Source: Aldrovandia affinis (taxonomy: Eukaryota; Chordata; Actinopteri; Notacanthiformes; Halosauridae). Taken from it: a DNA stretch of 64,000 bases. The stretch's first letter is position 1, and each line of letters opens with the position of its first letter. Position numbers and translations under genes: made by a program. A model generated the notes under the pieces. That model worked only from the letters and a program-made list of their open reading frames with translations. It ran no database searches and had not been told where the DNA came from. This document shows positions 1 to 50,339 of the stretch, in pieces. Location: NCBI GenBank assembly GCA_029706075.1, contig JAINUG010000020.1, positions 6,291,860 to 6,355,859 of the forward strand, read 5' to 3'.

Positions 1-115
1 GGGTTCAATCCCCACTGGGGCCACATATACTGAAAATGTATACATTCACTACTGTAAGTCGCTTTGGATAAAAGCGTCTGCTAAATGGCATATATTATTA
101 AATGGCATATATTAT
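1..115 (+). repeat. SINE, 3' part cut by window edge
   Basis: Starts within a tRNA-like B box (GGGTTCAATCC) and runs into the fish SINE tail with GTAAGTCGCTTTGGATAAAA and GCGTCTGCTAAATGG, then AT-rich sequence. It is the same family as the complete minus-strand copy near 53200. The A box would lie upstream of the window. Confidence 0.8.
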
Positions 116-480
116 AACTCCTCCTATCTTCACGGTTCTGTTGTGCGATGGAAAAACGACACAGGGACTCGATCCGGGAAGGGGATAGTTACGGATTCGG
201 ATTCGGGTTACTATGCCGTGCCGTACCGTACTATGCGGTGGAAAAGCACCATTAGAAAGACTTGGGTTTAGGGTTCTCTTGCATTGACAGGTGAATAAGT
301 TACGATGCAGTGAGGAATAGCTTTGGAACTCTCAACTGGCCAGGAACTGCTCAGAAGCTCAGGTAGGGCCCATAAAATTTCCCTCAGGTGTAAAGTAAAA
401 GGTCAGTACAATGATGGTCTATACGATGGGTGGAAGGTGGGCCCAATCTCTACTACGCCCATATCGGGAAACATTGGGGG
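116..480. other. COQ10A 3' flank
   Basis: This is the COQ10A 3' UTR side. I found no AATAAA or ATTAAA on the minus strand here, so the poly(A) site is either non-canonical or beyond the window. A short run of GCCGTRCCGTA repeats occurs at about 211-235. No other gene is seen. Confidence 0.5.
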
Positions 481-648
481 TCACGTCTGGTGCACCTCGT
501 GAAACATGAGTTCACGCGGGATCCGCGTCTCTGCGCCGTACAGCACGGAGGCGCGGTGCTCGAAGGCCGCCACCATCTGTTTGACCACCTCATCAAAGAA
601 CACCGTGGCCAGCTGGGAGTGCAGCAAGGAGCGGAACTCAAACGAGAT
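481..648 (-). CDS. coq10a: COQ10A terminal coding exon 5
   Basis: Begins after tctctcag with [20 protein letters not shown] and ends [14 protein letters not shown], the standard COQ10 C-terminus. It forms the last strand and the long C-terminal helix that closes the lipid pocket. The overlapping plus-strand frame at 430-768 is an antisense shadow. Confidence 0.96.
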   Translation of the reverse strand: MSFEFRSLLHSQLATVFFDEVVKQMVAAFEHRASVLYGAETRIPRELMFHEVHQT

Positions 649-3600
649 CTGAGAGAACAGAGGAGACAGATGGAGTTATGGGTGGATGAGAGGGGATGGT
701 GGAACGGCAGTGGTAAAGGATCAAGTGAAAGGGGTGGGGTAAAGGGTCAGGTGAAAGGGTTGGGGTAAGCACCTGTACTTACAGAGAAGTCCACGGTACA
801 GGTGCGAGGATACCCTGGGATACCTGGACTGAAGCGCCATATCGTCTCCAAGTGGTTGAAGAGTTTACCATCTGTACAAATTGCCTACATAGAGAGAAAG
901 GGGGACGAGGAGGGAGAGAGAGAGAAAAATAACTCAGGTCATAACAATGGTCTGTAATCTATTCTCTATGGATAGTAGGCAAGAATAGTGGGGCGCCAAA
1001 AACAGAGTACACAGGACGTTAAGTGGCCAAACGGAGTGGCGGGAACGGACCTTGACCAGGTGAGGACGCACGTTGGTGATCATGGACGTGTACCGCTCTA
1101 CGATTGGAGGAAAGCCCACTTCTAGATGTGCCTTGGCATGCCCTGCTCTCTTCATGATGGTCTGAGATTTCTTGCACCAGGGAACGAACAGTCTGTAGTC
1201 GTCGACGTTGGAGACCACATCGTACATCTCCTGCATGGAGTACCTGATCACAGGCGCATATGCGTTGAGTATGACTTGAGCTATACAGTATGTTTATATA
1301 CATAGTTTTGTTTATTAGTGTGTATTGAATAAACAGTGACACTCAATAAAAATCGGGCTGCTTCTTGCATTACTTGTAAATGCCAATTGAGTAGGCTAAT
1401 TATATTAAGAAAAAATGCTGTTGCTTAAGAATTATTTTAGGATTGCTGGCATTTTCATAGAATACTTGTGTAGCATGTACGAACATGTTGCTCATACATG
1501 CTGCAGAATTACCGGCACAATTATTAACAGCAGAGGGTACCATCATAACAATAAACAACCATGTCATCAGCATACAAATAGAGCTCAGAATCAAGATCAT
1601 TTATATAGAGACAGGAGAAAAGTGTTGTTCTTTCTTTGTTTCCCCTTTGACCTGTGACCTGGAAAAGGTCAACCTAAAGTGAGAACGGACCTTGACCAGA
1701 AAATCCTACCTGACCCCAGAAAATGTTCCTGGGATCAGGTAATATGTTACAATGATGGGTAGCACCTTGTTTGACTTGCAAGGAATAAGACGTTCAGGAA
1801 CAAAATACCAGGAACTCATAAATCGTTTCTGACAAGTGGCTGGTCAAGGGTGCAGTTATGCGTTTCCCTCCCAAACCTCAGCCCAACACGAGACTCTGTA
1901 GGGGATACAGGTTCAAAAAATGTTGGGTCTTGGTGTACGAACCTTAGGCATACAGTGAAGGAAATAAGTATTTGATCCCTTGCGGATTTTGTAAGTTTGC
2001 CCACTGACAAATAAATGAACGGTCTATAATTTTAATGGTAGGTCTATTTTAACAGTGAGAGACAGAATATTTTTTTAAAAATCCAGAAAATCACATTATA
2101 TAAAATATATAAATTGATTTGCATTTGATTGTGTGAAATAAGTATTTGATCCCCTAGCAAAACATGACTTAATACTTGGTGGAGAAATCCTTGTTGGCAA
2201 GCATAGAGGTCAGACGTTTCTTGTAGTTGGTCACCAGGTTTGCGCACATCTCAGGAGGGATTTTGGTCCACTGCTCTTTGCAGATCCTCTCCAAATCATT
2301 AAGGTTTCGAGGCTGTCACTTGGCAACCTCGAAGCTTCAGCCCTCCACAGATTTTCTATGGGATTAAGGTCCGAGACTGGCTAGGCCACTCCATGACCTT
2401 AATGTGCTTCTTCTTGAGCCACTGCTTTGTTGCCTTGGCTGTATGTTTTGGGTCATTGTCCTGCTGGAAGACCCATCCATGACCCATTTTCAGTGTCCTG
2501 GCTGAGGGAAGGAGGTTGTCGCCCAAGATTTCACGGTACATGGCCCCGTCCATCCTCCCCTCGATGTGGTGAAGTCGTCCTGTCCCCTTAGCAGAGAAAC
2601 ACCCCCAAAGCATAATGTTTCCACCTCCATGCTTGATGGTGGGGATGGTGTTCTTGGGGTCATAGTCAGCATTTCTCTTCCTCCAAACACGGGGAGTCGA
2701 GTTGATGCCAAAGAGCTCGATTTTGGTCTCATCTGACCACATCACGTTCTCCCAAGCCTTCTCTGTATCATTCAGGTGTTCATTGGCAAACTTCAGACGG
2801 GCCTGTACATGTGCCTTCTTGAGCAAGGGGACCTTGCGGGCACTGCAGGATTTTAATCCATTACGGCGTAGTGTGTTACCAATGGTTTTCTTGGTGACTG
2901 TGGTCCCAGCTGGATTTTTTTTTAAATATTCTGTCTCTCACTGTTAAAATAAACCTACCATTAAAATTATAGACCGTTCATTTCTTTGTCAGTGGGCAAA
3001 CTTACAAAATCGGCAAGGGATCAAATACTTATTTCCTTCACTGTATGTCCGTATCAATGCTACAGCCAACTGTGCACTGCCCCGCAGGGCTGCAGGCCAC
3101 AGTCGGCACTGCCATGGTCAGTATACGATACCAGACCGTGGGGTCTATCCACACTCTGGATGAACGACCCAGCAGCCCCCACATGATACAGGTTAAACAC
3201 ATCTAAAAGCATCAAAATAGGGTCAGAGAACACATTTCCTGGGCATGTATAAGCAGCTTACCCCATTATCCTTCGCTCAGAATACTCTTTCCTCTTGTTG
3301 GTGAAACTGATAAAGGCTCTGCTGGAGGGAACAGACGGCGTCTCCCAGTCCAAAGCGCACAGCATTCTGGGAGTCCTGGTCATCAGAATGCCACAAGATG
3401 CTAAGTGTCTGCAGGGGAAGGAAACAGACAACTATAGAAGAATACTAACACTACAGAAGAATACTATATACACATAAAATATAATATAGCAGTTTCATAC
3501 CGATCAAATATTGTAAATGTGCCTGTAGAGACACTTTTCTGTTGTATTTTAATTGAAGTTCTGTGCTGATTCATTTTGTTTTTTCTATCAGCTTTTTCTC

Positions 3601-6600
3601 TCTACATTTCTTCTTGAGAGTTCAAAATCTGTAGTTCCCGCATGGGGGTCCCTGGGGTTTTTGGGGGTGGAGCAAGGCGGTCCCCATAAATCGACCATCA
3701 CACCTGCAGACCAAATCATCGCCCATAAAATCCAAACTGACAACACTGACTCTGACAGAGCAATTACGGTAAGCTTAGGTTATTGAGCATTCTCAATGGG
3801 AAATGTTCACAAAAACAATGAGTCTTTAAAAGGATAACTTATTCAGCAAGAGTGACTCGTCTAGTCGACTGGTGCCTGCAGTCTGTCTACAGCTGCGCAA
3901 GAAGTTCCATCCTCCAGGGCAGTGACTGCCCACTGCAGAGAGAAAATAAGTGGAGGCTGAGGGCCTTGGTGCAGCGCCTACCTGAATTTTAAAGTACCTA
4001 ATTTATTCACCTGGGACAATGATCTGTAGCTGAAGGCTGTGGACTGCCATACTACTTAGCGAATGTGCAGCACAAGCATGGACACAAATTTCCCCACCTC
4101 TGCAAGATCAGCACTGCCACCACGACTGATATTCAAATGAGCATCCTGTGGCTATGAAATGTTCTGCTGTAGAAGTCAAGGAGTAAAAAAGGCCAGCTTC
4201 AGACAGCTCTACAGAACCCCCTACTGGGCAATTTAATCAGGCAAACCTAGCTTCCCTTTGGTGAAGGACCCAAACATTTAGTCAGGTGAACTGCAGAGCT
4301 AATTCACTTTTAGCTTATAGTGTGTGTACCTCTCTATCCTGACGGACACTTCATTTTAGGCTATTGAACTCCCTCCTGTGGACTGTACTGACATACAGTG
4401 TTATTTGTGCGTGCAGCTAACTGTAAGTGCCTCTATAGTTGTTTCTTGCCTGTCTTGCTTGTCTGTAAGTTGCCTATTTCTTATTAGTAGTTGTTTGTAT
4501 GCTAGCTCTGGTATTAGCGTTAGCATCCACTAGTTAATCAGTATATATTATCATATAATTTATAACTGCTATATCTTTTTCTATTGGTGTATTTTGCTAT
4601 TGGCTACTATTGTTACTTTATGTAGATGCACATACTCTGTTGTACTGCATATTGAAGCACATTCCTAGCTTTTCTAGGTTCATATGCATGTTAGCTTGCT
4701 AGCCCATTGCAACAGTGAAGTGGCATTTTCCCCTCTGCTCTTGTGTTCCTCTGTATTGTTCATACTTACCATGTATAGCATGCATTTAAGTCCAGTTGTA
4801 TTATAGCAATGCTATATTTTCCCCTCTTTTCTTTAGAACCACATATAATACTGGATACTCAGTTCTAGAGTGGTGTAAACGTGTGTAATATGTGTATATG
4901 GACTTCCACATGAAACCAACTTAAACTGGACATTCTTCTCCTGCCTGTTCTAATCGAAAATCCTGTAACGGTTGCCACCGGTCCATAACCAGCATTAAGG
5001 TTTTTCATTCAACATTTTATGGTCCTTCGAGTTATTTAGTTTCACTCTATTTTTCATGGTCCTTCGAGCCGGATGCTCTGCAATTACTGCAACCTAAGGA
5101 TGTCCAGCAATGAAGATCCTTAGACAGGTGTGGTCTGCCCACACCGCACTATTCACAAACCTCGTCATTTGGAAGATTATGAGGTTGGCTACGAATCAAG
5201 ACACAGACCACACACATCACCACACCACTCCGACGAGGGAGAGGAGATAGAGGGCGCCGTTAGAGGTGTGACTGACAGCAGTATCAGTCTGTGTACGACA
5301 TGGAGTAGGTAATGGAGATGATGCCTGCCCTCTCTTCAGCTCACACACAGCTCAAGCCACCACCTAGGCTGACCCGCAGTATTGAGGATAGAGCTTCATC
5401 CTCTCATCCGGTCCCCTATAGCAGACCGACCTCGATTAAGGATCACCAGGATCCACGTCGGTCTGAACGGACACCGCCTGTGACAACCAGAGAGGACTCA
5501 GTGCATATACACAGCCAGCATGACCAGTTGGATGAGCTCATTGGAGAACTAAAGAGGCTAATAGGGCCCTCCAGAACAGCGAAGTCATCGTCATCTTTGT
5601 CATCATCAGATGGGTCATCTCACCATCAAAATCGAAGCCCTAAGCCAAGGGCAGCACGGTCATCGCCATCAAACTTCAGGAACTGCACTGTCCGACATCG
5701 TCGCCGTGGATACTCATCTGAGCACAGCCACAGATCTCCTGATCGTCGGTGTGCCACTGCCAGTACTCACTGGAGCGCCGCCGTCAGTACTCACCTGTCG
5801 GCCATCGCCGCCACACTCTTTCGCCGCCAACACAGGAGGCCTACTACCGTGGACCAAAACTGACCATCCCGGACTTTGTCAACAAAGACCCAAGAGAGTT
5901 TGCCAGGTTGAAAGTTGCTCTCGATAATATCCTGCCGATTCCATGGAACACTTCAAGTTTCAGATATTGGTGGAACACCTGAAGTTCCAAGAGGCTCTGC
6001 TTATCGCAGACCAGAGTGCTTCCTGAAGCCAGAAGACCAGCCTCTTCTCAGGTTCATGTGCAACAGCCTGTCTACAAAGCCTCCCCTCTGCGGACAAAGC
6101 CAAGAAACTGGTGGACAAGCTGAAGCACGAGCTGCTCTAATCAAACATCCTATAGCGGTTGCCACCGGTCCATAACCAGCATTAAGGTTTTTCATTCAAC
6201 ATTTCATGGTCCTTTAAGTTATTTAGCCTCACCCTATTTTTCAGAAGGAACAGATATTCTGTACACAAAAGTGTTGGTCAGCTTCTGTGTACCATCCATG
6301 ATATATACTTTTTATTCTAGGAGGTTACAGGAGATTCTGTTGCTGTTACGCTAGCTAACGATGTTCGGTCTCCAACCATGTTCCTTCATGGATATGCATA
6401 ATCAGCCAGCAAATCAGAACACGCTGAGTTTCAACAATCGCAAGAAATAACTTTCAAGTGTTAAAAATATAGAGCTGACCAAAACAATGGATAACAATAC
6501 CAGAATACTTGTGTACATTGTAGGTTTCATTTTCACTTTCTAAGTTTCACTTAGCAACATTTTCATCTGATCAGATCATATAGTCACTAGAAGACATACA

Positions 6601-7211
6601 ACTCGCTTTGTGGTAAAAACATCCCAGAAATATCACCCTTTTTCTTATTAAAGTTGATAAATTCTTACTGGGAAAGCACAGGTTTTTAAGTTGTGTACAA
6701 GTTTGAGTAATTAACTGCAATTAAGATAAGTCTATCGTGTAAATGAAGCTCCGAGTCTGAACAACTTCTGGCCTGTAAATACAAAACAGTGTTTATAGAA
6801 GCTTGTACGCTACAGGTTAAACTTTGCGTTTTTGATACCGTCGCTGGGAAATTGTAAATTGCCATTGTCCAGTAGTATAGCTTGGCACTGCTTAGCAGCA
6901 GTGGCGACAGCGTACCCATAAATTATCAAAAAGAAAGGTTATGGGGGACTTCTAAAATACATTAAGTGTGATTCATAGTATCGCTGGAGTGGATCACTAA
7001 CAGCGGAATGTGACGCAGATGTACAACATATAGTATTGGTTTAGCTGCGGGGATGTTGCGTTTCCCTCTTTTCTCACCTGATTGGTTGTTTCAGTCGCGC
7101 TCTGGACCCTGCTGTGCTCGACCGGTTCGAGCCCAAAGTGGCTATCTCGAGGAGCTCACTGAACGTCCTGGCACCCATTGGAAATCTCCGGGCGCTCGCC
7201 GAAATTGACAT
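481..7211 (-). CDS. coq10a: COQ10A, coenzyme Q-binding protein COQ10 homolog A, mitochondrial (whole gene, 5 exons)
   Basis: COQ10 proteins are START/polyketide-cyclase-fold lipid carriers of the mitochondrial inner membrane. They bind coenzyme Q and are needed for efficient electron transport and Q biosynthesis. Coding exons in transcription order are 7211-7078, 3408-3262, 1243-1051, 884-783 and 648-481. They join with matching phases into 744 nt (247 residues plus TGA), close to the mammalian length. Residues 1-45 are Arg/Ser-rich with few acids, as in a mitochondrial presequence. The conserved family block runs from [20 protein letters not shown] through [32 protein letters not shown] and [13 protein letters not shown] to the terminus [11 protein letters not shown]. 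The start was chosen because a stop lies in frame two codons upstream. The gene is divergent from ANKRD52. COQ10B is the main alternative; linkage to ANKRD52 favours COQ10A. Confidence 0.95.
783..884 (-). CDS. coq10a: COQ10A coding exon 4
   Basis: Thirty-four complete codons, [20 protein letters not shown] onwards to [10 protein letters not shown]. The acceptor is tag|GCA and the donor TCT|gtaagt. This strand of the fold is nearly invariant among vertebrate COQ10 proteins. No simple open reading frame longer than the exon covers it. Confidence 0.94.
1051..1243 (-). CDS. coq10a: COQ10A coding exon 3 (START-like core)
   Basis: Encodes [20 protein letters not shown], then [24 protein letters not shown] and NVRPHLVK, the front half of the lipid-binding fold. 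The 5' donor after AAG reads gtccgt rather than gtaagt, so it is a weak site, but the phase (0) matches exon 4 exactly. Confidence 0.94.
1953..3043 (-). mobile_element. Tc1/mariner element, internally deleted, in COQ10A intron 2
   Basis: Terminal inverted repeats start CAGTGAAGGAAATAAGTATT at the left and mirror this at the right, extending about 55 bp (longer with gaps). The element is flanked by TA on both sides (1951-1952, 3044-3045), the Tc1 target duplication. At 1091 bp it is shorter than a complete element of about 1.5-1.6 kb. The right repeat runs almost directly into the middle of the transposase, so the promoter-proximal third, including the DNA-binding domain, is gone. It sits between COQ10A exons 2 and 3 in the same orientation as the gene. 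Confidence 0.93.
2356..2880 (-). pseudogene. Tc1 transposase remnant (C-terminal part)
   Basis: The minus strand retains WSDETK (first catalytic Asp), [15 protein letters not shown] and [10 protein letters not shown] (second Asp), then EWPSQS. The frame is lost before the expected Asn-Pro-Ile-Glu motif with the third acidic residue. The N-terminal paired-like helix-turn-helix domain is deleted. This protein cannot be active. Confidence 0.9.
3262..3408 (-). CDS. coq10a: COQ10A coding exon 2
   Basis: Preceded by a pyrimidine-rich tract and cctgcag. Encodes residues about 45-94, poorly conserved at first and then the family signature [14 protein letters not shown]. It ends ATG GG|gtaagc, and the split Gly codon is completed by exon 3. 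Phase matches on both sides. Confidence 0.93.
3409..4948. other. COQ10A intron 1, 3' portion
   Basis: No exon is supported. A plus-strand open frame at 3553-3786 has plausible splice-like edges but no recognisable domain. The rest is AT-rich with GCTAGC motifs. Sequence before the 108-bp repeat at 4949 could include more of the retroelement described next, but I see no terminal TG...CA boundaries. Confidence 0.5.
4949..6243 (+). mobile_element. Degenerate retroelement relic with gag-like frames between 108-bp direct repeats
   Basis: Two 108-bp direct repeats (4949-5056 and 6136-6243) share GGTTGCCACCGGTCCATAAC and AGCATTAAGGTTTTTCATTC and differ at a handful of positions. Between them plus-strand frames read Ser/Arg/His-rich sequence (5312-5863), then [20 protein letters not shown] near 5850, then after a frameshift [20 protein letters not shown]. 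This resembles capsid/gag regions of fish LTR retrotransposons. No protease, reverse transcriptase or integrase is present. Whether the repeats are LTR parts or an internal repeat is open. Confidence 0.55.
6244..7077. other. COQ10A intron 1, 5' portion
   Basis: AT-rich intronic sequence with no coding or repeat signature that I can name. The minus-strand frame at 6686-6919 has no family resemblance. Confidence 0.5.
7078..7211 (-). CDS. coq10a: COQ10A coding exon 1 (presequence)
   Basis: Residues 1 to about 44, beginning [17 protein letters not shown]. The segment is basic and serine-rich, consistent with a mitochondrial targeting peptide. It ends at a strong donor CAG|gtgaga with two bases of an Arg codon, which exon 2 completes. 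TGA-AAA precedes the ATG in frame, so no longer N-terminus is possible in this exon. Confidence 0.82.
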
Positions 7212-7758
7212 TTTTCACAAGTCAGTGCTGAGAAGAGATTTCTACCACCGGCTAAAGCCGAACAGCAATGTGGGTTTAATGAATCTCGCTCTGAAATCCT
7301 GAACAGTGTCGGGCTCTCAGCATCAAACCACCCTCTACCAAGTTAATATAATAATATGTATTCGACTTTAGTTCCCACACAAAAAGCTGTATCAAAGAAG
7401 CCAGTAGCAGCAGTGGCTAAACACTTAAAATAGCCTGGAAGGAAAAAGGCCGATTTCTGTCGTTCAAGTTAACAGGTTCATTCTAGACAGCAAGCGTTCT
7501 GTTCCCCACACTGTGGTAAGCTTTCTGACTTGTTCTTAGGTTAGCTATATTCCGTCCCGTTGTCTGTATTTCAGTGTAATTTCTTCATATTCCCTTAGTT
7601 CCCCTGTTTTGCACCTTACACGCCTGTTCAGTCAGTTGCCATAATAAGCCTCTGTCTTCCGCTAAATACCGGTAAGGGGTTGTTCTGCTTGAATCCCACT
7701 GTCATTGAAGGCAACGTCACGAAAATTCGAAGCCACCTCCCAATCGGCAGCCAGTGGA

Positions 7759-7817
7759 GGGTCTCGGAAGTACCGAAAATTACGTGACGGGTCTCGGAAG
7801 TACGTAAGCGACGTAAT
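7759..7817. promoter_or_regulatory. Tandem ETS/CRE-like motif cluster
   Basis: A 15-bp unit GGGTCTCGGAAGTAC occurs twice, 30 bp apart (7759-7773 and 7789-7803). Each copy contains CGGAAGT, the core bound by ETS/GABP factors. TACGTGACG lies between the copies and ACGTAAGCGACGTAAT follows the second, both resembling CRE/ATF half-sites. ETS plus CRE is typical of housekeeping and mitochondrial-gene promoters. Function is inferred. Confidence 0.5.
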
Positions 7818-8511
7818 GAAAGATCTGTGAGGGGAGGAGTGTTGTGTTTGCAATATGTAACTTAAAATGTAACTCTTACCTGCAAACTGTGTGCAAAAGA
7901 GTGATTTTCAGACTGTTGAAAATGGAGGCTATGGATAATGATTACTCCTACCACCCTTACATATTACACTGAAATATCTGCAACACTTAGATTAATTCAG
8001 GCACAATTGTGCTGTTGTGCAATTTCAGACCAAATATGTTCATGTTATTGGCAGTCGGCTATGTTACACAATGTGACCCTGCAATGCAAATATTATATTT
8101 TAAACCTGTAGCCACACTGGTTACATGCATACTGGTATTCCATATCAGAAATATATGCTTCCCCAGCTTTGCTAATTATTTCTGCTGAACATCACTACTC
8201 TCAACTGTACTACAATTAAACAACAGGTTAGGGGTTTTCCACCAATTATTATTATACATTAATTATGTGACAATTTCACAAGTTGGGTAGACGTCGTCAT
8301 CTGTTTCACAGTGCAGCGCATTGGGTGGCGGTGTGCACCTTTAAGTTGGTGTCAACCGCCAATAAATCCACCGATGAGGAAGAAGAAAAAGAAAAAGACG
8401 AAGACGTCCTTACGTATACTATTACGGCATGGCGCTACTGCCGTACCGTTGCCGCTGTAGGCGTACACCGCTCTCTTACACAAATCTATCACAGCAATAA
8501 ATAACTGCGAG

Positions 8512-8519
8512 TATATAAG
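8512..8519 (+). promoter_or_regulatory. TATA-like box upstream of ANKRD52
   Basis: TATATAAG followed by GC-containing sequence, about 113 bp before the ANKRD52 start codon. A start site about 30 bp downstream would give a 5' UTR of roughly 85-90 nt. A chance match in AT-rich DNA cannot be excluded. Confidence 0.45.
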
Positions 8520-8598
8520 GGCAGTGAACGACCCGTTCTTTCAGTAATCATCATAATTAAACAAACAAATACCACAGTTACCTCTGGATCCCTTCCTA

Positions 8599-8622
8599 AT
8601 GAAGGAGCTTCGCCCTGACTGA
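8599..8622 (+). CDS. Upstream ORF in the ANKRD52 5' leader (7 codons plus stop)
   Basis: ATG-AAG-GAG-CTT-CGC-CCT-GAC-TGA encodes MKELRPD. It ends nine bases before the main ATG and is in the same frame. The main start has G at -3 and G at +4. The upstream ATG has a weaker context (T at -3, A at +4). It could tune ANKRD52 translation if the leader is transcribed as inferred. Confidence 0.5.
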   Translation: MKELRPD

Positions 8623-8631
8623 CTTCGGGAG

Positions 8632-48773
<40,142 letters not shown>

Positions 48774-48910
48774 CCCCCGCCCCCCTTCTCACACACATGA
48801 GCAGGAATATATTTATATATGTCTGTGTGTCTTAAAAACATCTTTCAAGGGTGCAGTCAAACCAATATGCAATTATAAGCCACTCTATCATCTCTCTTCT
48901 CAACCTCCAC

Positions 48911-48980
48911 AAGCTCCGCCCACAGCAGTCATGCACTGCCCTGGGAGAAGCTCTGCCCACAGCAGTCATGGACTGTCCCT
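48911..48980. repeat. 37-bp tandem duplication after the ANKRD52 stop
   Basis: AAGCTCCGCCCACAGCAGTC is followed 37 bp later by AAGCTCTGCCCACAGCAGTC. The two units differ at a few positions over the shared length. Confidence 0.85.
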
Positions 48981-50329
48981 CAGTACTTTAGTTTGTAGGT
49001 CTTGATTTGGTGATAGGGACAGCCTTAGATATTTATTCTTAACTTGTATAATCATAATTGTTCAAATATGTCTGGTATTTGGGGGAACCCTGCACCTTGT
49101 GTATTCTGAACCATGAAAAGCATTGAGTGTGAAATGAATACTTAAGGTATAAAGTTGCAAACCCAGGTGCAGTAGCAGTTTAAACATATAGGGGCACTGC
49201 TGACATCTTGAATCCAGTCCATCTGGTGAAAGGAGGGTCAGTGTTTCGAATGCCAGAGCGAGAGCAAGAGGGAGCGAGAGAGGTGGCTGGTATGGGTTTG
49301 ACTGTACGGCAAAGGGTTTGGGAGGGGGGTGCAGAGAAACCCTAATTTAACTACAGGTAACGCACTTAGCAACTTGCCTGATGGTTTGAGCAAGGTGAAC
49401 TAAAGAAAGCATTTCCTATTGGTAAAAAAAATATATTTGATTGTATTCAGGAGTTGAAGTAGATTTATATGTTGTACTGTTTTTATTTTATTTTATTATT
49501 ATATGTAGGACTCCAATTTTGCACAGATGTCAGGGAAAAACAATCAGAATCTAAAAGATGAAGAAAAAAACAAAACATAATTCTGCCAATGAGCTGTTAC
49601 TGGAAGGCAGGGTGAGGATGACACAAGTGACGGCCTTCACCTCCCTCCCAGTTCACCCTTTGAATGAGGAGCGGAGGTCTGTGGGTGGCGAAGACTGTGC
49701 TCCAATACCTCTTAGATTACACAGCAGATGAAGTCAGGAGTTTTATTTCCCTGCAAACAAGGTTATGGGTGAAGGAGGTGTTTTTTTTGCACCGTGAGCA
49801 TTTGTAACGCTACTTTCAGTCATTTTTACAGCTTTGTGCCTATGAAATATTGCTACTTATGGGGAGGAAAGACCTCCCCCCCACCCCTTCACACATACAC
49901 ACACACACACACACACGCACATACAACTTGCCACGGCCTAGTCTGGGACTCCTCCCTTCTCTTTAAATAGGTTATTCTTGATTGTTAAAAGAGAACAATA
50001 CTAGCATTTTTTTATTATTTTATTTTTTATTTTTTAAGGATGCGTTATGAACTTGAATAATATTAAGAAAGACAGGAAGCACACACGCCGCTGCGCCCCG
50101 GACTCGTTTTGATCACGGTGATGAGAGAAGGAGCGTGATAAGCTTATCATGTGCACCGGCGTGCCTCCGGAACGTCGATGCGGCCGCAAACATTTCCACA
50201 AAATCTGAGCACGCCATTTCAGATTCTCTTAAACAAAATCATTGCATCCTGAGATCAGCTACCCTTTTTTTTGCACATTTAATATCTTACAAATGTTTTC
50301 CTATTCTATTTCTATTTGAGTTAAAAAGG

Positions 50330-50339
50330 AATAAATAAA
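50330..50339 (+). terminator. First overlapping AATAAA poly(A) signals
   Basis: AATAAATAAA, about 1.56 kb after the ANKRD52 stop. The downstream sequence is not obviously GT-rich. Confidence 0.35.

Larger units (their letters stand above)
7212..8631. promoter_or_regulatory. Divergent COQ10A / ANKRD52 intergenic promoter region
   Basis: The two start codons are 1420 bp apart on opposite strands, so both 5' UTRs and core promoters should fall here. The middle (about 7860-8280) is AT-rich. Two GC-richer patches flank it, one at 7640-7840 with ETS and CRE-like motifs and one at 8290-8480 followed by a TATA-like box. A frame at 8283-8504 shows no homology and lies upstream of the likely ANKRD52 start site. 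Confidence 0.6.

Noticed and set aside
430-768. Plus-strand ORF of 112 codons at the left of the window
   Set aside because: It is antisense to COQ10A exon 5; the minus strand encodes the conserved C-terminus with a proper acceptor and stop.
8283-8504. 73-codon ORF with a Glu/Lys-rich stretch upstream of ANKRD52
   Set aside because: No homology, and it lies upstream of the likely TATA box; the charged run comes from a GAAGAA-rich repeat.
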